A stretch of 61,120 bases of DNA from Cytophagales bacterium (GCA_024742395.1 JANSYO010000021.1:1-61120), one strand, 5' to 3'; shown: positions 26,338-34,605, counted from the stretch's first letter. Notes: generated by a model not told the origin, from the sequence alone. A program made the numbers and translations.

Positions 26338-26814
26338 ATGCAAGAAACAGCAAAAAGTCTGAGAGAGGTGATAAAAAGTCAAATGGAGAGTCTCCTAGCC
26401 ATTTCTGAGGACGAGGCGGCACATAAAACTCAGCCCGATAAATGGAGCAAGAAGGAGATTTTGGGGCATTTGATAGACTCCGCGGCAAACAATCAAATGA
26501 AGTTTGTGAAATTACTGGAAGAAAGCGAAGCAGCCATTATAGGTTACAAACAAGACAACTGGGTGCAAACGCAAAAATACCAGGAGGCCAACTGGCAGGA
26601 ATTACTCACACTTTGGGCTGCGTATAACAGTCATCTGGCTCATATTATAGAGCACACACCTGAGGAAGTTTTGAGTCATAAACTCACTGTAAATTCTTCG
26701 GGGCCATTTACCTTAGAGTTTATCATGAAAGATTATGTAGAACACCTGAAACATCATTTGCTTCAAATTCTGCCTAAAGCTAATTTGCGAAGCACCTTCA
26801 AAATGGTTTATTGA
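26338..26814 (+). CDS. DinB-superfamily (DinB_2) metal-binding protein
   Basis: About 158 residues from the ATG at 26338 (MQETAKSLREVIKSQ). An in-frame ATG at 26284 lies inside the divergent acyltransferase gene and is unlikely. The sequence fits the four-helix DinB/YfiT-like fold: DKWSKKEILGHLIDSAANN (metal-binding His in GHLID), QDNWVQTQKYQEANW, LWAAYNSHLAHIIEH and DYVEHLKHHLLQIL (His-rich end). The three His positions are the usual divalent-metal site. Family members act as thiol-dependent transferases or detoxification enzymes; the substrate here is unknown. It ends one base before the TTG of the polymerase IV gene, so the two are likely co-transcribed. Confidence 0.8.
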   Translation: MQETAKSLREVIKSQMESLLAISEDEAAHKTQPDKWSKKEILGHLIDSAANNQMKFVKLLEESEAAIIGYKQDNWVQTQKYQEANWQELLTLWAAYNSHLAHIIEHTPEEVLSHKLTVNSSGPFTLEFIMKDYVEHLKHHLLQILPKANLRSTFKMVY

Positions 26815-26815
26815 C

Positions 26816-27892
26816 TTGTCGGCTAGCATCAGAAAAATCATTCACATAGACATGGACGCCTTCTTCGCCTCTGTGGAGCAGCGGGATAACCCCGAGCTGC
26901 GGGGCAAACCAGTGGCTGTGGGCGGCAGTGCAGACCGTGGTGTGGTGGCGGCAGCCAGTTATGAAGCCAGAAAATTTGGGGTTCGCTCGGCCATGGCATC
27001 TAAAACGGCTATCAGAAAATGTCCTTCTCTGATATTTGTGAGACCGCGTTTTGAGCAATACAAAAATGTTTCAAATCAGATCAGAGAGATTTTCCATGAT
27101 TATACGCCGTTGGTAGAGCCGCTCTCATTAGATGAAGCCTATCTGGATGTGACCGAAAATCTGAAGAATATTCCTACTGCTACTGAAATAGCCAAAGAGA
27201 TAAAACAAAGAATTAAAGAAACCACAAAGCTTACGGCTTCGGCGGGGATCTCGTACAATAAATTTTTAGCAAAAACGGCTTCAGACGTCAACAAGCCAGA
27301 TGGGCTTTTTGTGATAAAGCCACACCAGGCACAAGCTTTCATAGAGAAACTAGAGATTAAAAGGTTTTTTGGTATAGGTAAAGTGACAGCCGAAAAGATG
27401 ACAAGAATGGGCATTTTTTCTGGCAAAGAGTTAAGAGAAAAGGACAGGGAATTTCTGGTGAATCACTTTGGTAAGGCAGGGAATTACTATTATGACATTT
27501 GCCGCGGCGAAGATAACCGAGCCGTTAACCCTGACCGCATCAGGAAATCTGTGGGCCTAGAAAACACCTTTACCGGCGATTACTCTGAGCCCGAAGATCT
27601 TTACAGGGAATTAGACATTATTCTGGAGCAATTAACCAAGCGGCTGGCTAGAAGCAAGGCTTATGGAAAAACAGTGACCTTAAAGATAAAGTATGCCGAT
27701 TTTGAGCAAATTACCCGAAGCCGAACCTCGCAACTTTTGATCATGGATGAGCAAATTATTGGCCGTCTGGCTTATGAAATGCTTAATGCCCTGCTGCCTG
27801 TAGAAAAAGGAGTAAGACTCATGGGCGTCACCCTCTCAAATTTGGAGTTTGCTGATGAGATGGAAGGTAGGCAGCTGACCTTAGATTTTTGA
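26816..27892 (+). CDS. dinB: DNA polymerase IV (Y-family, translesion)
   Basis: The protein has 358 residues and is an error-prone polymerase that copies past damaged bases. Motifs: IIHIDMDAFFASVEQRDNPELRGKPVAVGG (first catalytic Asp), SYEARKFGVRSAMASKTA, YTPLVEPLSLDEAYLDVT (catalytic Asp-Glu), LTASAGISYNKFLAKTASDVNKPDG, and the little-finger region SVGLENTFTGDY. Everything needed for activity is intact. No ATG is available upstream of the first catalytic motif; the start is TTG at 26816, one base after the upstream stop, which probably means translational coupling. No LexA-type site was recognised. Confidence 0.93.
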   Translation: MSASIRKIIHIDMDAFFASVEQRDNPELRGKPVAVGGSADRGVVAAASYEARKFGVRSAMASKTAIRKCPSLIFVRPRFEQYKNVSNQIREIFHDYTPLVEPLSLDEAYLDVTENLKNIPTATEIAKEIKQRIKETTKLTASAGISYNKFLAKTASDVNKPDGLFVIKPHQAQAFIEKLEIKRFFGIGKVTAEKMTRMGIFSGKELREKDREFLVNHFGKAGNYYYDICRGEDNRAVNPDRIRKSVGLENTFTGDYSEPEDLYRELDIILEQLTKRLARSKAYGKTVTLKIKYADFEQITRSRTSQLLIMDEQIIGRLAYEMLNALLPVEKGVRLMGVTLSNLEFADEMEGRQLTLDF

Positions 27893-28353
27893 TTTTATCG
27901 GGTCTCCTGTTTCTGAAGGAAATTCTATATTTTTGTTAGAATGGAGATTCGCTACGACTTTAATAAAACTTTGCAATAGTAAATAGATGCAGTAGTAAGG
28001 TATTTATTAATGTTAGCCAATATTCGAAGAAAATCTAGAGTATAAACGGCAAAATAGTTTTAGCAGAAAATAAGCCAATGAAAAAGCTAAGCAGTATTTA
28101 ATAACATCTTCCTAAAAGAACGTGCAGACGACCTTTTGCACCACTCTAATAAAAAAATACTTTTCAGAACAGATCCGAAAAGTCATACCTGTCACCTATG
28201 CTCTACTGGCCGTTTGGCTCATTTATCGGGGTGTAAACTCCCAAGGCCTAACTCTACATGGTGCTGAGGCTGGTGAGACGGTGGTATGCGTGACTGAATA
28301 AGTGAACAGAACATAGGTCAGACCCGAAAGCCAAATAGACAAAACTCGTTAAT
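27893..28353. other. Intergenic stretch with no intact gene
   Basis: About 460 bases between polymerase IV and the sensor-domain gene. Apart from the transporter-like remnant at 28116-28301 I see no gene, no strong terminator and no clear promoter. Confidence 0.6.
28116..28301 (+). pseudogene. Decayed C-terminal fragment of a TauE/SafE- or DsbD_2-like membrane transporter
   Basis: A 61-codon open stretch without a start codon reads CTTLIKKYFSEQIRKVIPVT, then YALLAVWLIYRGVN and HGAEAGETVVCVTE before a stop. The IRK-x-IP-x-x-x-ALL-x-x-WLI-x-RG pattern is like the last span of sulfite-exporter/urease-accessory-type transporters in Bacteroidota. Upstream (27893-28115) there are stops in every frame and no recognisable N-terminal part. 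I read it as a gene remnant; the family match is from memory and moderate. Confidence 0.4.
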
Positions 28354-28950
28354 TCAATCCTCTTTCGGCTTATAAAGTATAATCACTTGAACCAAAACAG
28401 CCATCAAAACCAAAAAAATGATTTCAATTTTAGTGAAAAGATTTATGGACTCGAAAGTTCGCTCGCTAAGAGCCATTTCCCGTTTCCCCTCACGAAGTTG
28501 AATTTTTGAAAGGTCAGCTAAATTTGCTTTCACAATTTCCATACTCCTCCTTACCTTTTGATTATTAGCCATCTCAAAAACCTGTACGTTCTTTTCAAGA
28601 TTTTGAAGATCGGCCAGATGAGCTTTGAGATCATCAAAAACGCGTTGTTCGCTTGGTGTAATTTTGGTTTGACTGTATCTGCTAATTAGAGCTCCCAGGT
28701 TTTCGTTAATAGCAGGGTTTCGCTGCTTAAAGAAATCCGAATCCGAAGTTCGGAAAGCCAGTTCTTTCTCATGTACCAGAGTTGAGATTTCAAAGATTAG
28801 ATCGTTTGCCACTATACGATCCTCGTAAATAGTAACAACTGAGTTTCTAATGCGGTTAAAATTACCGCGATCCACCAGATTAGTGGTAAGTACTACTACA
28901 AAAATTAAGAGGATGCCCAGCACCCATTTCACTTTTTCAAATAGGGTCAT
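28354..28950 (-). CDS. Orphan four-helix-bundle (4HB_MCP-type) membrane sensor domain protein
   Basis: The protein has 198 residues. One span is near the start (VKWVLGILLIFVVVLTTNLVD) and one near the end (IEIIFLVLMAVLVQVIILY), with about 145 helical, charged residues between them. The middle part (FNRIRNSVVTIYEDRIVANDLIFEIS, then VHEKELAFR) resembles the ligand-binding four-helix bundle of chemoreceptors and sensor kinases. No HAMP, kinase or methyl-accepting signalling domain follows; the chain stops eight residues after the second span. It may pass its signal to a partner protein or be a truncated receptor. No chemotaxis genes are near. Confidence 0.7.
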   Translation of the reverse strand: MTLFEKVKWVLGILLIFVVVLTTNLVDRGNFNRIRNSVVTIYEDRIVANDLIFEISTLVHEKELAFRTSDSDFFKQRNPAINENLGALISRYSQTKITPSEQRVFDDLKAHLADLQNLEKNVQVFEMANNQKVRRSMEIVKANLADLSKIQLREGKREMALSERTFESINLFTKIEIIFLVLMAVLVQVIILYKPKED

Positions 28951-29459
28951 ATTCGTTTAGATTTTTTGACGAGAGTGTAGCTCAATATATGAAACAAACT
29001 CAACAATTTGTTGAATTATATCAAGTTTCAGGAAAGTGAGAGAGCAGTCTCAATTGAATTAAGTTTTGCATCCGAGTTAATCAAAAAATGTTTTATCCTT
29101 TCCAGCTCTTCGAAGTCTCGATGTAGTGAACAAAGATCTCCTGACCTTAATAAAGATATAAAAGCACAGAATAGACCTTCAACAACCTCAAATTTTCACC
29201 AATCATCAAGCCAATTTTGATTACAATTGGCTGCTCACTTCGTTAATAAACCCCACTTGCATGTAACTTTTTACAGATAAAGCTTAGGTTTATGGCGAGT
29301 ATTGAACTCAAGACAAATTGAAAATAGCCAAAATGTATACTCGTTGCAGTGTCCAAAGATCACATGATTTCATATTGAATAGAAGTCATATTTCTTCAAA
29401 GTCTTATACCACCGTAGGCTTCTAAAAATCAATGCAGTACCTAACTACATAACAAAAAA
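28951..29459. other. Intergenic stretch with a degenerate REP copy and an operator-like motif
   Basis: About 510 bases without a credible gene. A 70-codon open frame at 29008-29220 is made largely of repeat sequence. The stretch holds repeat copy A (29106-29148) and CCAAAATGTATAC at 29328-29340, which recurs at 31293-31305. Confidence 0.6.
29106..29148 (+). repeat. REP-like double-hairpin repeat, copy A (degenerate)
   Basis: TTCGAAGTCT then CGATGTAGTGA then AGATCTCCTGACCTT aligns with copies B, C and D but lacks the eight bases CCCGACTT that would complete the first hairpin. The following sequence (CAACAACC, then TTCACCAA) resembles the tail after copy B. Confidence 0.6.
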
Positions 29460-30275
29460 ATGGACTATCAAACTTTTGAACCACATTCAGACTTAAAGTC
29501 ACTTGTTAGTTGCTACTGGACTTTGGAGGTGCCTAAACAAGCAAAACCACAAAAGCAGCGGATTGTACCCGACGGATGTATTGAAATGGCTTTTATACTT
29601 GGAAGCGATATAAAGCGATATACTTCTGTCGATGACTTCATCCTACAACCTCGTGCTATGGTGCTTGGACAAACCATTGAACCATTTTATATTGAACCAA
29701 CGGGTTATGTAAACACTTTTGCCGTCAGGTTTTACCCCTACGGATTTGCCAATTTTGTAACAGAACCCATTAGAAATCTAGCCAATAAGGAAACACCAAT
29801 AGGACAATTGTTTGAAGAAAAAAAAGCAAGGGAGCTGGAAGAGAAAATAATAGCGGCTAAAGACACGAAACTAAGAATTGAAATCATAGAAAGCTTTCTA
29901 TTGGAAAGGCTAAACGAAAAGTCTACTGTTGAGAATATTGTCAAGACAACGGTGGACGCACTTTTATCAACAAATGGCAATGCACAGATAAAAACAATTC
30001 TTAAAGGTGACTTGTCAAAAAGAAGATTACTTGAGAGAAAGTTCGTCAAAGAAATTGGGGTAAGCCCCAAACAATTGGGTAAATTAATCAGACTTCAGTC
30101 AGCATTGAAAATGTTACTAAACAAAGAGACTGAAAACCTAACCAATATTGCTTACCAAAGTGATTATTATGATCAGGCTCATTTCATCAAAGACTTTAAG
30201 GAGTTTACAGGAACCAGCCCCAGGGAGTTTTTAGGCAATGAAAACATGATCCTGTCTACACTTTTCTACAAATAG
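29460..30275 (+). CDS. AraC-family transcriptional regulator (DUF6597-type N-terminus)
   Basis: The protein has 271 residues. The N-terminal half (MDYQTFEPHSDLKSLVSCYW, then QRIVPDGCIEMAFILG, VLGQTIEPFYIEPTG and FAVRFYPYGFANF) is the sensing domain usual in this subgroup of small AraC proteins. The C-terminal HTH_18 domain spans about 175-265, with LERKFVKEIGVSPKQLGKLIRLQSAL and IAYQSDYYDQAHFIKDFKEFTGTSPREFL. The ligand is unknown. It lies directly upstream of the VOC lipoprotein gene (79 bases), which may be its target. A motif 120 bases upstream of its ATG is shared with the operator-like region before the 31386 gene. Confidence 0.88.
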   Translation: MDYQTFEPHSDLKSLVSCYWTLEVPKQAKPQKQRIVPDGCIEMAFILGSDIKRYTSVDDFILQPRAMVLGQTIEPFYIEPTGYVNTFAVRFYPYGFANFVTEPIRNLANKETPIGQLFEEKKARELEEKIIAAKDTKLRIEIIESFLLERLNEKSTVENIVKTTVDALLSTNGNAQIKTILKGDLSKRRLLERKFVKEIGVSPKQLGKLIRLQSALKMLLNKETENLTNIAYQSDYYDQAHFIKDFKEFTGTSPREFLGNENMILSTLFYK

Positions 30276-30354
30276 AACTGGTGGGTGTCGCATTTTTACA
30301 ATTTCGGGTCATACATATAGTATACCTTCGTATGATAAGCTTAAATAATAAAAA

Positions 30355-30849
30355 ATGAAAAGAATTGTACAAAGTACCTTTTTAGTGCTTGCTTTTAGCC
30401 TAATAGCTTGCAATAATGAAAAAGAACAGAAATCGGAAGAACGAAAAGTAGATTCAAACCCAAAACAAATTAAAATTGATATGAATAGTTTCGTTTCCTT
30501 ATTTGAAATTCCTGCAACAGATCTTTCACGAGCTGTGAGCTTTTATGAAGAAGTTTTGAACATTAAAATTGAGAAAATGGAAATGCCTGGTATGGAAATG
30601 GGAATTTTTCCGTACGAACAACAACTAGTTACCGGAGTAATTATGAAAGGAGAAGGGTTTATTCCATCTGCTGACGGTCCAACTATCTACCTAAATGCAG
30701 GGGACAATCTGCAACCTATACTTGATAGGGTTGAGAAAAGTGGAGGGAAAATAGTGATGCCCAAAACGGCTCATGCTGATGAAAGTGGTTTTTTTGCTTT
30801 GTTTTTAGATACTGAAGGAAATAGACTCGGATTAAATTCGCCAAATTAA
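30355..30849 (+). CDS. VOC-superfamily (glyoxalase-like) lipoprotein
   Basis: The protein has 164 residues. The signal peptide ends SLIAC with lipobox Cys19, followed by a charged linker (NNEKEQKSEERKVDSN). Residues 42-162 form a VOC domain: FVSLFEIPATDLSRAVSFYEEVLNIK, then GMEMGIFPYEQQLVTGVI and AHADESGFFALFLDTEGNRLGL. Cytosolic relatives are typical dioxygenases or isomerases; a lipoprotein form is less usual and suggests a periplasmic substrate or binding role. Possible metal residues are His and Glu, but the site is not complete in an obvious way. The upstream AraC gene probably controls it. Confidence 0.82.
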   Translation: MKRIVQSTFLVLAFSLIACNNEKEQKSEERKVDSNPKQIKIDMNSFVSLFEIPATDLSRAVSFYEEVLNIKIEKMEMPGMEMGIFPYEQQLVTGVIMKGEGFIPSADGPTIYLNAGDNLQPILDRVEKSGGKIVMPKTAHADESGFFALFLDTEGNRLGLNSPN

Positions 30850-30897
30850 AAGTGCATAAAGCCTACTCATATGCATCGAAGTCCTGTTCATCCAGAT

Positions 30898-30946
30898 CTT
30901 CGAAGTCTCCCGACTTCGATGTGGTGACTTAAGGTCTCCTGACCTT
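30898..30946 (+). repeat. REP-like double-hairpin repeat, copy B
   Basis: Hairpin 1 is CGAAGTC-TCCC-GACTTCG at 30901-30918 (7-bp stem, 4-base loop). Hairpin 2 is AAGGTC-TCCT-GACCTT at 30931-30946 (6-bp stem, 4-base loop). They are joined by ATGTGGTGACTT. A possible third hairpin, AACCT-TTT-AGGTT, follows some 45 bases on. Copy B and copy D are nearly identical. Confidence 0.85.
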
Positions 30947-31044
30947 ATAATTTAAAAAGCTCAGAAATTGAGTTTCAACAACCTTTTAGGTTTCCACCAA
31001 ATTTTTGTCATTCACTACTGCATTATTAATGCTATTGTTCTACA

Positions 31045-31088
31045 AAGTCTCCCGACTTCTATGCAGTGATTTAAGGTCTCTTGACCTT
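31045..31088 (+). repeat. REP-like double-hairpin repeat, copy C
   Basis: AAGTC-TCCC-GACTT at 31045-31058 and AAGGTC-TCTT-GACCTT at 31073-31088 keep both hairpins with small changes from copies B and D. The joining segment is CTATGCAGTGATTT. Confidence 0.8.
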
Positions 31089-31270
31089 AAAAGGTAAATC
31101 TAATACCTCATAAGAAGGAAAAAGCAAAGACCTGACAAACGACTAATCTCCACCGACTTTTACCCGTTCCTTAATTGCTAATTAAGCATTTTTGTTTTAA
31201 AGGATCTCAGTTAATGACAAGTATATAGTATAAAGATTGGAGATAAAGTCCTTGAATTATCGTAGTTATT

Positions 31271-31285
31271 AATACCTCAGGTATT
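31271..31285. promoter_or_regulatory. 15-bp perfect palindrome upstream of the SDR operon
   Basis: AATACCT-C-AGGTATT is a perfect inverted repeat around a single C. It lies 100 bases before the ATG at 31386 and just upstream of a direct repeat, so it looks like a protein-binding site. Confidence 0.5.
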
Positions 31286-31290
31286 GTTTG

Positions 31291-31323
31291 CTACCAAAAT
31301 GTATACCTCTTCTACCAAAATGT
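31291..31323 (+). promoter_or_regulatory. Direct repeat with 21-bp period, probable AraC-type operator
   Basis: CTACCAAAATGT occurs at 31291-31302 and again at 31312-31323. The 21-base step equals two helical turns, the usual layout for AraC-family half-sites. The extended form CCAAAATGTATAC (31293-31305) also occurs at 29328-29340 before the other AraC gene. The operon starting at 31386 ends in an AraC regulator gene, a likely binder. Confidence 0.55.
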
Positions 31324-31385
31324 TTAAGTAAAGCTTTCGGGCAATGACTGACCTTTGTATCATCAAAATTTAAACATTCAACAAG

Positions 31386-32339
31386 ATGTCAGAAACGAAT
31401 CAATTTGGTAAAAAAGGGTGGACACCGGATAGGATCGGGTCTCTGAAAGGTAAAACATACGTGATTACCGGAACTACCAGTGGTACAGGATATGAAGCCG
31501 CTAAGATTTTGCTTTTAAAAGGAGCTAAGGTGGTCATGCTTAACAGAAACTCAAAAAAATCAGAAGTTACTATTTCAACTTTAAAGCAAGAGCTTGGCAG
31601 TCAGATAGATGTTACGGCCATTCAGATGGATTTATCGGAGCAAGCTTCAGTAAAAAAGGCTGCAAAAGAGGTTTTAAATTCGGTATCACAAATAGATGCT
31701 CTACTTTGTAACGCGGCTATTGCTCAGGTGCCTAAACAGCAAATCACTGTAGATGGATGGGAAAGCCAGATGGGTACCAACTATTTCGGACATTTCACTC
31801 TACAAGGCTTGCTGTATCCGCTTATTGAAAAGTCAAAAGGACGTATAGTAACTGTAGGAAGTATGGGTTACGATATGGGAATTAAAACGATCAAATTTGA
31901 CGATTTAAACTGGGACAATGATTATACACCAAACGATGCCTATAGTCAAAGCAAGTTAGCCCAGATAATGACTGTTTACGAATTGCAGGATAAACTAAAT
32001 AAAGCCGGTAAAACAGAGGTAAAAGTATATGCTTGTCACCCGGGTTCTTCCAGAACTTCACTAATTTCAACCAGCGGAAGTTTTATGATGAAACTAATTT
32101 TTGGATTGATGAAGCTTTCGCCGCTTACACAACCTGCCGAAAACGGTGCGTATCCGCAATTAATGTGTGCTACGGAGCCAAATTTAGATCAAACAGCCTT
32201 TTATGGCCCAACGGGCAGAAGCAACTGGGTAGGTCCTGTAGGAGCTCATAAATTAGAACCTCATGCTAAAGATAAGGCAGTAGCCGAGAGGCTTTGGGCA
32301 CTATCTGAAGAGCAGACGGGAGTGAATTGGAACTTATAA
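31386..32339 (+). CDS. Short-chain dehydrogenase/reductase
   Basis: The protein has 317 residues with a Rossmann fold for NADP: the nucleotide loop reads VITGTTSGTGYEAAKILL with VVMLNRNSKK after strand 2. The strand 4 motif is DALLCNAAIA (for NNAG), the catalytic Ser is in GRIVTVGSMG, and the active-site pair is YSQSKLAQ. The later part (VYACHPGSSRTSLIS, then WVGPVGAHKLEPHAKDKAVAERLW) resembles the protochlorophyllide-reductase/retinol-dehydrogenase subgroup. The substrate is unknown. It is the first gene of a five-gene set on this strand, with a palindrome and direct repeats upstream, and overlaps or abuts the next gene. Confidence 0.9.
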   Translation: MSETNQFGKKGWTPDRIGSLKGKTYVITGTTSGTGYEAAKILLLKGAKVVMLNRNSKKSEVTISTLKQELGSQIDVTAIQMDLSEQASVKKAAKEVLNSVSQIDALLCNAAIAQVPKQQITVDGWESQMGTNYFGHFTLQGLLYPLIEKSKGRIVTVGSMGYDMGIKTIKFDDLNWDNDYTPNDAYSQSKLAQIMTVYELQDKLNKAGKTEVKVYACHPGSSRTSLISTSGSFMMKLIFGLMKLSPLTQPAENGAYPQLMCATEPNLDQTAFYGPTGRSNWVGPVGAHKLEPHAKDKAVAERLWALSEEQTGVNWNL

Positions 32340-32371
32340 ATTTTCAGCCTTTTACTAAAGACAACAATCAT

Positions 32372-33049
32372 ATGCTTAATCAATCAGTAGTTTTTATGGG
32401 TGCAACTGGTGCTGTTGGTTCAGCGGCGTTTGCTCAAACTCTAAAAAGTAAGAAAGTGTCCAAAATACTGACTTTAGGCAGAAGGCCTGTTGACTTAAAG
32501 CACCCTCCAGGCCACTTGGATCAGCAAACTATTGATATTCATAATCCGGAAAGTTATTCAGGTTTTCTCAAAGGTTTTGACATCGCCATTTGTACTTTAG
32601 GTGTAGGAGAGGCGTCAAAAGTATCTAAAGAAGAGTTTATCAAAGTGGATAAAACTGCCGTATTAGCTTTTGCTAAAGAATGTAAGGCCCATGGAGTGAA
32701 GCATTTTCATTTATTATCTTCAATTGGCTCTAATAGTAGTTCCTGGAATTACTATTTGCGTACAAAAGGAGAACTCAATGACGAACTGATAAAGCTGAAT
32801 TTTGAGAGCCTGAGTATTTATCAGCCTTCCATGATTATGACACCACAAAACAGATATGGGTTTACGCAGGGAGTTGCTTTGAAGCTTTGGCCAAAACTGG
32901 ATTTCGTATTACGTAACAAAAACAGAAAATACAGAGGGATAAAAGTCGATATGCTAGGCAAGTCAATTGCTAATAATGCATTAGTACAAAAATCAGGTGT
33001 AGAATATCTGCAATATGATGATTTCTTAAGATTGCAGATAGAATCTTAG
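32372..33049 (+). CDS. NAD(P)-binding Rossmann protein (atypical SDR, HTATIP2-like)
   Basis: About 225 residues from the ATG at 32372 (MLNQSVVFMGATGAVGSAAF); an in-frame ATG at 32327 would overlap the SDR gene by 13 bases and adds a leader without family likeness. The NAD loop is GATGAVG, followed by ILTLGRRPVDLKHP. Then come KGFDIAICTLGVGEASKVSKEEF and FAKECKAHGVKHFHLLSSIGSN, the pattern of the atypical SDR/NmrA-like group, and YLRTKGELNDELIKL, where the Y-x-x-x-K pair is partly kept. The role is unknown. It follows the SDR by 32 bases in the same operon. Confidence 0.83.
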   Translation: MLNQSVVFMGATGAVGSAAFAQTLKSKKVSKILTLGRRPVDLKHPPGHLDQQTIDIHNPESYSGFLKGFDIAICTLGVGEASKVSKEEFIKVDKTAVLAFAKECKAHGVKHFHLLSSIGSNSSSWNYYLRTKGELNDELIKLNFESLSIYQPSMIMTPQNRYGFTQGVALKLWPKLDFVLRNKNRKYRGIKVDMLGKSIANNALVQKSGVEYLQYDDFLRLQIES

Positions 33050-33101
33050 ACCACAGAGCTTCTATTGAAGGCTGTAAAATGAACAATTAAAGAATACTCA
33101 G

Positions 33102-34067
33102 ATGAAAATGGCTCGTGATAAATTTCATCCGGAATTGAGGTCCGTTCCTTTTGTTGGGAAGGTTCTTACCTTTTTGATGTCTAAAAAATTTGGCTTTAAG
33201 CTGCTCAATAGGGGGTTCAAAATGATGGAAGGAAAGATTTTGAAAGGGCTGGTCAATAGAGAAATCTATATAAGAAGTAATCATGCGGGTCCTGATATCA
33301 GGGTAAGAGTGTACATGCCTGAAAATAATGCTGACAAGCTGCCGGTGCTATTGTATCTTCATGGTGGAGGGTACGCAATGGGTTCGCCGGAGCAAAGTGA
33401 AGATTTTCTTAAAAGGTTTATAGAAAAGAGGCCATGTGTAATCGTGGCACCCGGGTATAGAAATTCTCAGACCCAACCATACCCTGCTGCATTTGACGAC
33501 TGCTACGATACCTTATTGTGGATTAGGGATAATGCAGATAACATAAAAGCAAATGCCAGCAAAATTATGGTAGCAGGTCATAGTGCCGGTGGTGGTTTAA
33601 CGGCCGCAGTCACACTCAAAGCAAGAGACACCCAAGACGTTAAAATTAGCTTCCAAATGCCTGTTTATCCGATGATAGATGACCGCCATCAGACAGAGTC
33701 TTCGCAGTTTGAAAGTCCGGTTTGGGGTAAAACCGCAAATCATCTTGGATGGAGTTTATACCTTCAAGATCTTTATGATCAAAACAAGGAAATACCTAGC
33801 TACGCTGCACCTGCTCGTAATAAGGATTTCGCTGGTTTGCCGCCAACAATAACCTTTGTAGGTGGTATTGACCCGTTCAGAGACGAAACTATGGCGTATG
33901 TTGAAGGTTTAAAAAAGGCTAAAATCCCGGTTGAATTTAAAATATTTGAAGGTTGTTACCATGGATTTGAAGTACTGAATCCACAAAAACAAGTTTCCAA
34001 AGATGCTATGAGCTTCTTGTATGAAGCTTATGCGGAGTATTATGACAACTATTTCTTAAATCGTTAA
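33102..34067 (+). CDS. Alpha/beta hydrolase of the hormone-sensitive-lipase (esterase) family
   Basis: The protein has 321 residues. The oxyanion motif is HGGGYAMGSPEQ near residue 87 and the nucleophile elbow is VAGHSAGGGLTAAV (G-x-S-x-G) near 163. GGIDPFRDETMAYVEGLKKA carries the acid residue and CYHGFEVLNP the catalytic His. These mark the bacterial HSL family, which cleaves short-chain esters of small molecules. No signal peptide is seen, so it acts in the cytoplasm. A Met three codons in (33108) is an alternative start. It is 52 bases after the atypical SDR, in the same operon. Confidence 0.9.
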   Translation: MKMARDKFHPELRSVPFVGKVLTFLMSKKFGFKLLNRGFKMMEGKILKGLVNREIYIRSNHAGPDIRVRVYMPENNADKLPVLLYLHGGGYAMGSPEQSEDFLKRFIEKRPCVIVAPGYRNSQTQPYPAAFDDCYDTLLWIRDNADNIKANASKIMVAGHSAGGGLTAAVTLKARDTQDVKISFQMPVYPMIDDRHQTESSQFESPVWGKTANHLGWSLYLQDLYDQNKEIPSYAAPARNKDFAGLPPTITFVGGIDPFRDETMAYVEGLKKAKIPVEFKIFEGCYHGFEVLNPQKQVSKDAMSFLYEAYAEYYDNYFLNR

Positions 34068-34079
34068 AAAAATAAACAC

Positions 34080-34586
34080 ATGGATATATTAAAATCAGCA
34101 ACAGATTGGGCAAAAGCCGAACTATTTTCAACGCCCTTTTTTGTGCTTTTCGGGCTGGGCTTTCTGGCAGCAAGTTTTGGCTTTTGGCAATTAGGCAAAA
34201 CGGAAATTGCCAAAGCATATATTATACCCACAGCCGTGGCAGGATCTTTATTAGTGACCATAGGACTGGGGCTATACTTTACGAATAAGAGCAGACTCAA
34301 ACAATTTGAAACCGCGTATGCTACTGATGCCACCTCCTTTATAAAGTCTGAATTAATACGTGCCGATGCCACTTTAAAAGAGTATCAAAATGTAGTCTTT
34401 AAGGCCATACCAATAATAATAGCGGTGTGTGCATTAGTCATTGTGTTTGTCAATACTCCTATTTGGCGTGCCAGTATGATTACAACCATTGCCATGATGG
34501 CCGTGATATTATTGATTGACGGAACAGCACATGCCAGAATAGAAGCCTATAAGGCAGACTTAGACTTAGTAGAAATATCAGAATAA
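34080..34586 (+). CDS. Small multi-span inner membrane protein of unknown function
   Basis: The protein has 168 residues with about four membrane spans: FFVLFGLGFLAASFGFWQLG, AYIIPTAVAGSLLVTIGLGLYF, and a pair near AIPIIIAVCALVIVFVNTPI and ASMITTIAMMAVILLIDG. Between spans 2 and 3 is a charged segment (KSRLKQFETAYATDATSFIKSEL). I do not recognise a named family. It starts 12 bases after the esterase stop and 19 bases before the AraC gene, so it belongs to the same operon. Confidence 0.75.
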   Translation: MDILKSATDWAKAELFSTPFFVLFGLGFLAASFGFWQLGKTEIAKAYIIPTAVAGSLLVTIGLGLYFTNKSRLKQFETAYATDATSFIKSELIRADATLKEYQNVVFKAIPIIIAVCALVIVFVNTPIWRASMITTIAMMAVILLIDGTAHARIEAYKADLDLVEISE

Positions 34587-34605
34587 AAAGGAGCCAAACG
34601 CAAAA

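Larger units (their letters stand above)
30850..31385. other. Intergenic stretch with two REP copies and an operator-like region
   Basis: About 536 bases without a gene. It contains repeat copies B (30898-30946) and C (31045-31088), the palindrome at 31271-31285 and the direct repeats at 31291-31323, listed separately. Confidence 0.75.

Noticed and set aside
29008-29220. 70-codon forward frame before the AraC gene
   Set aside because: Composition and sequence come from the degenerate REP copy (29106-29148) and its tail; no protein signal.
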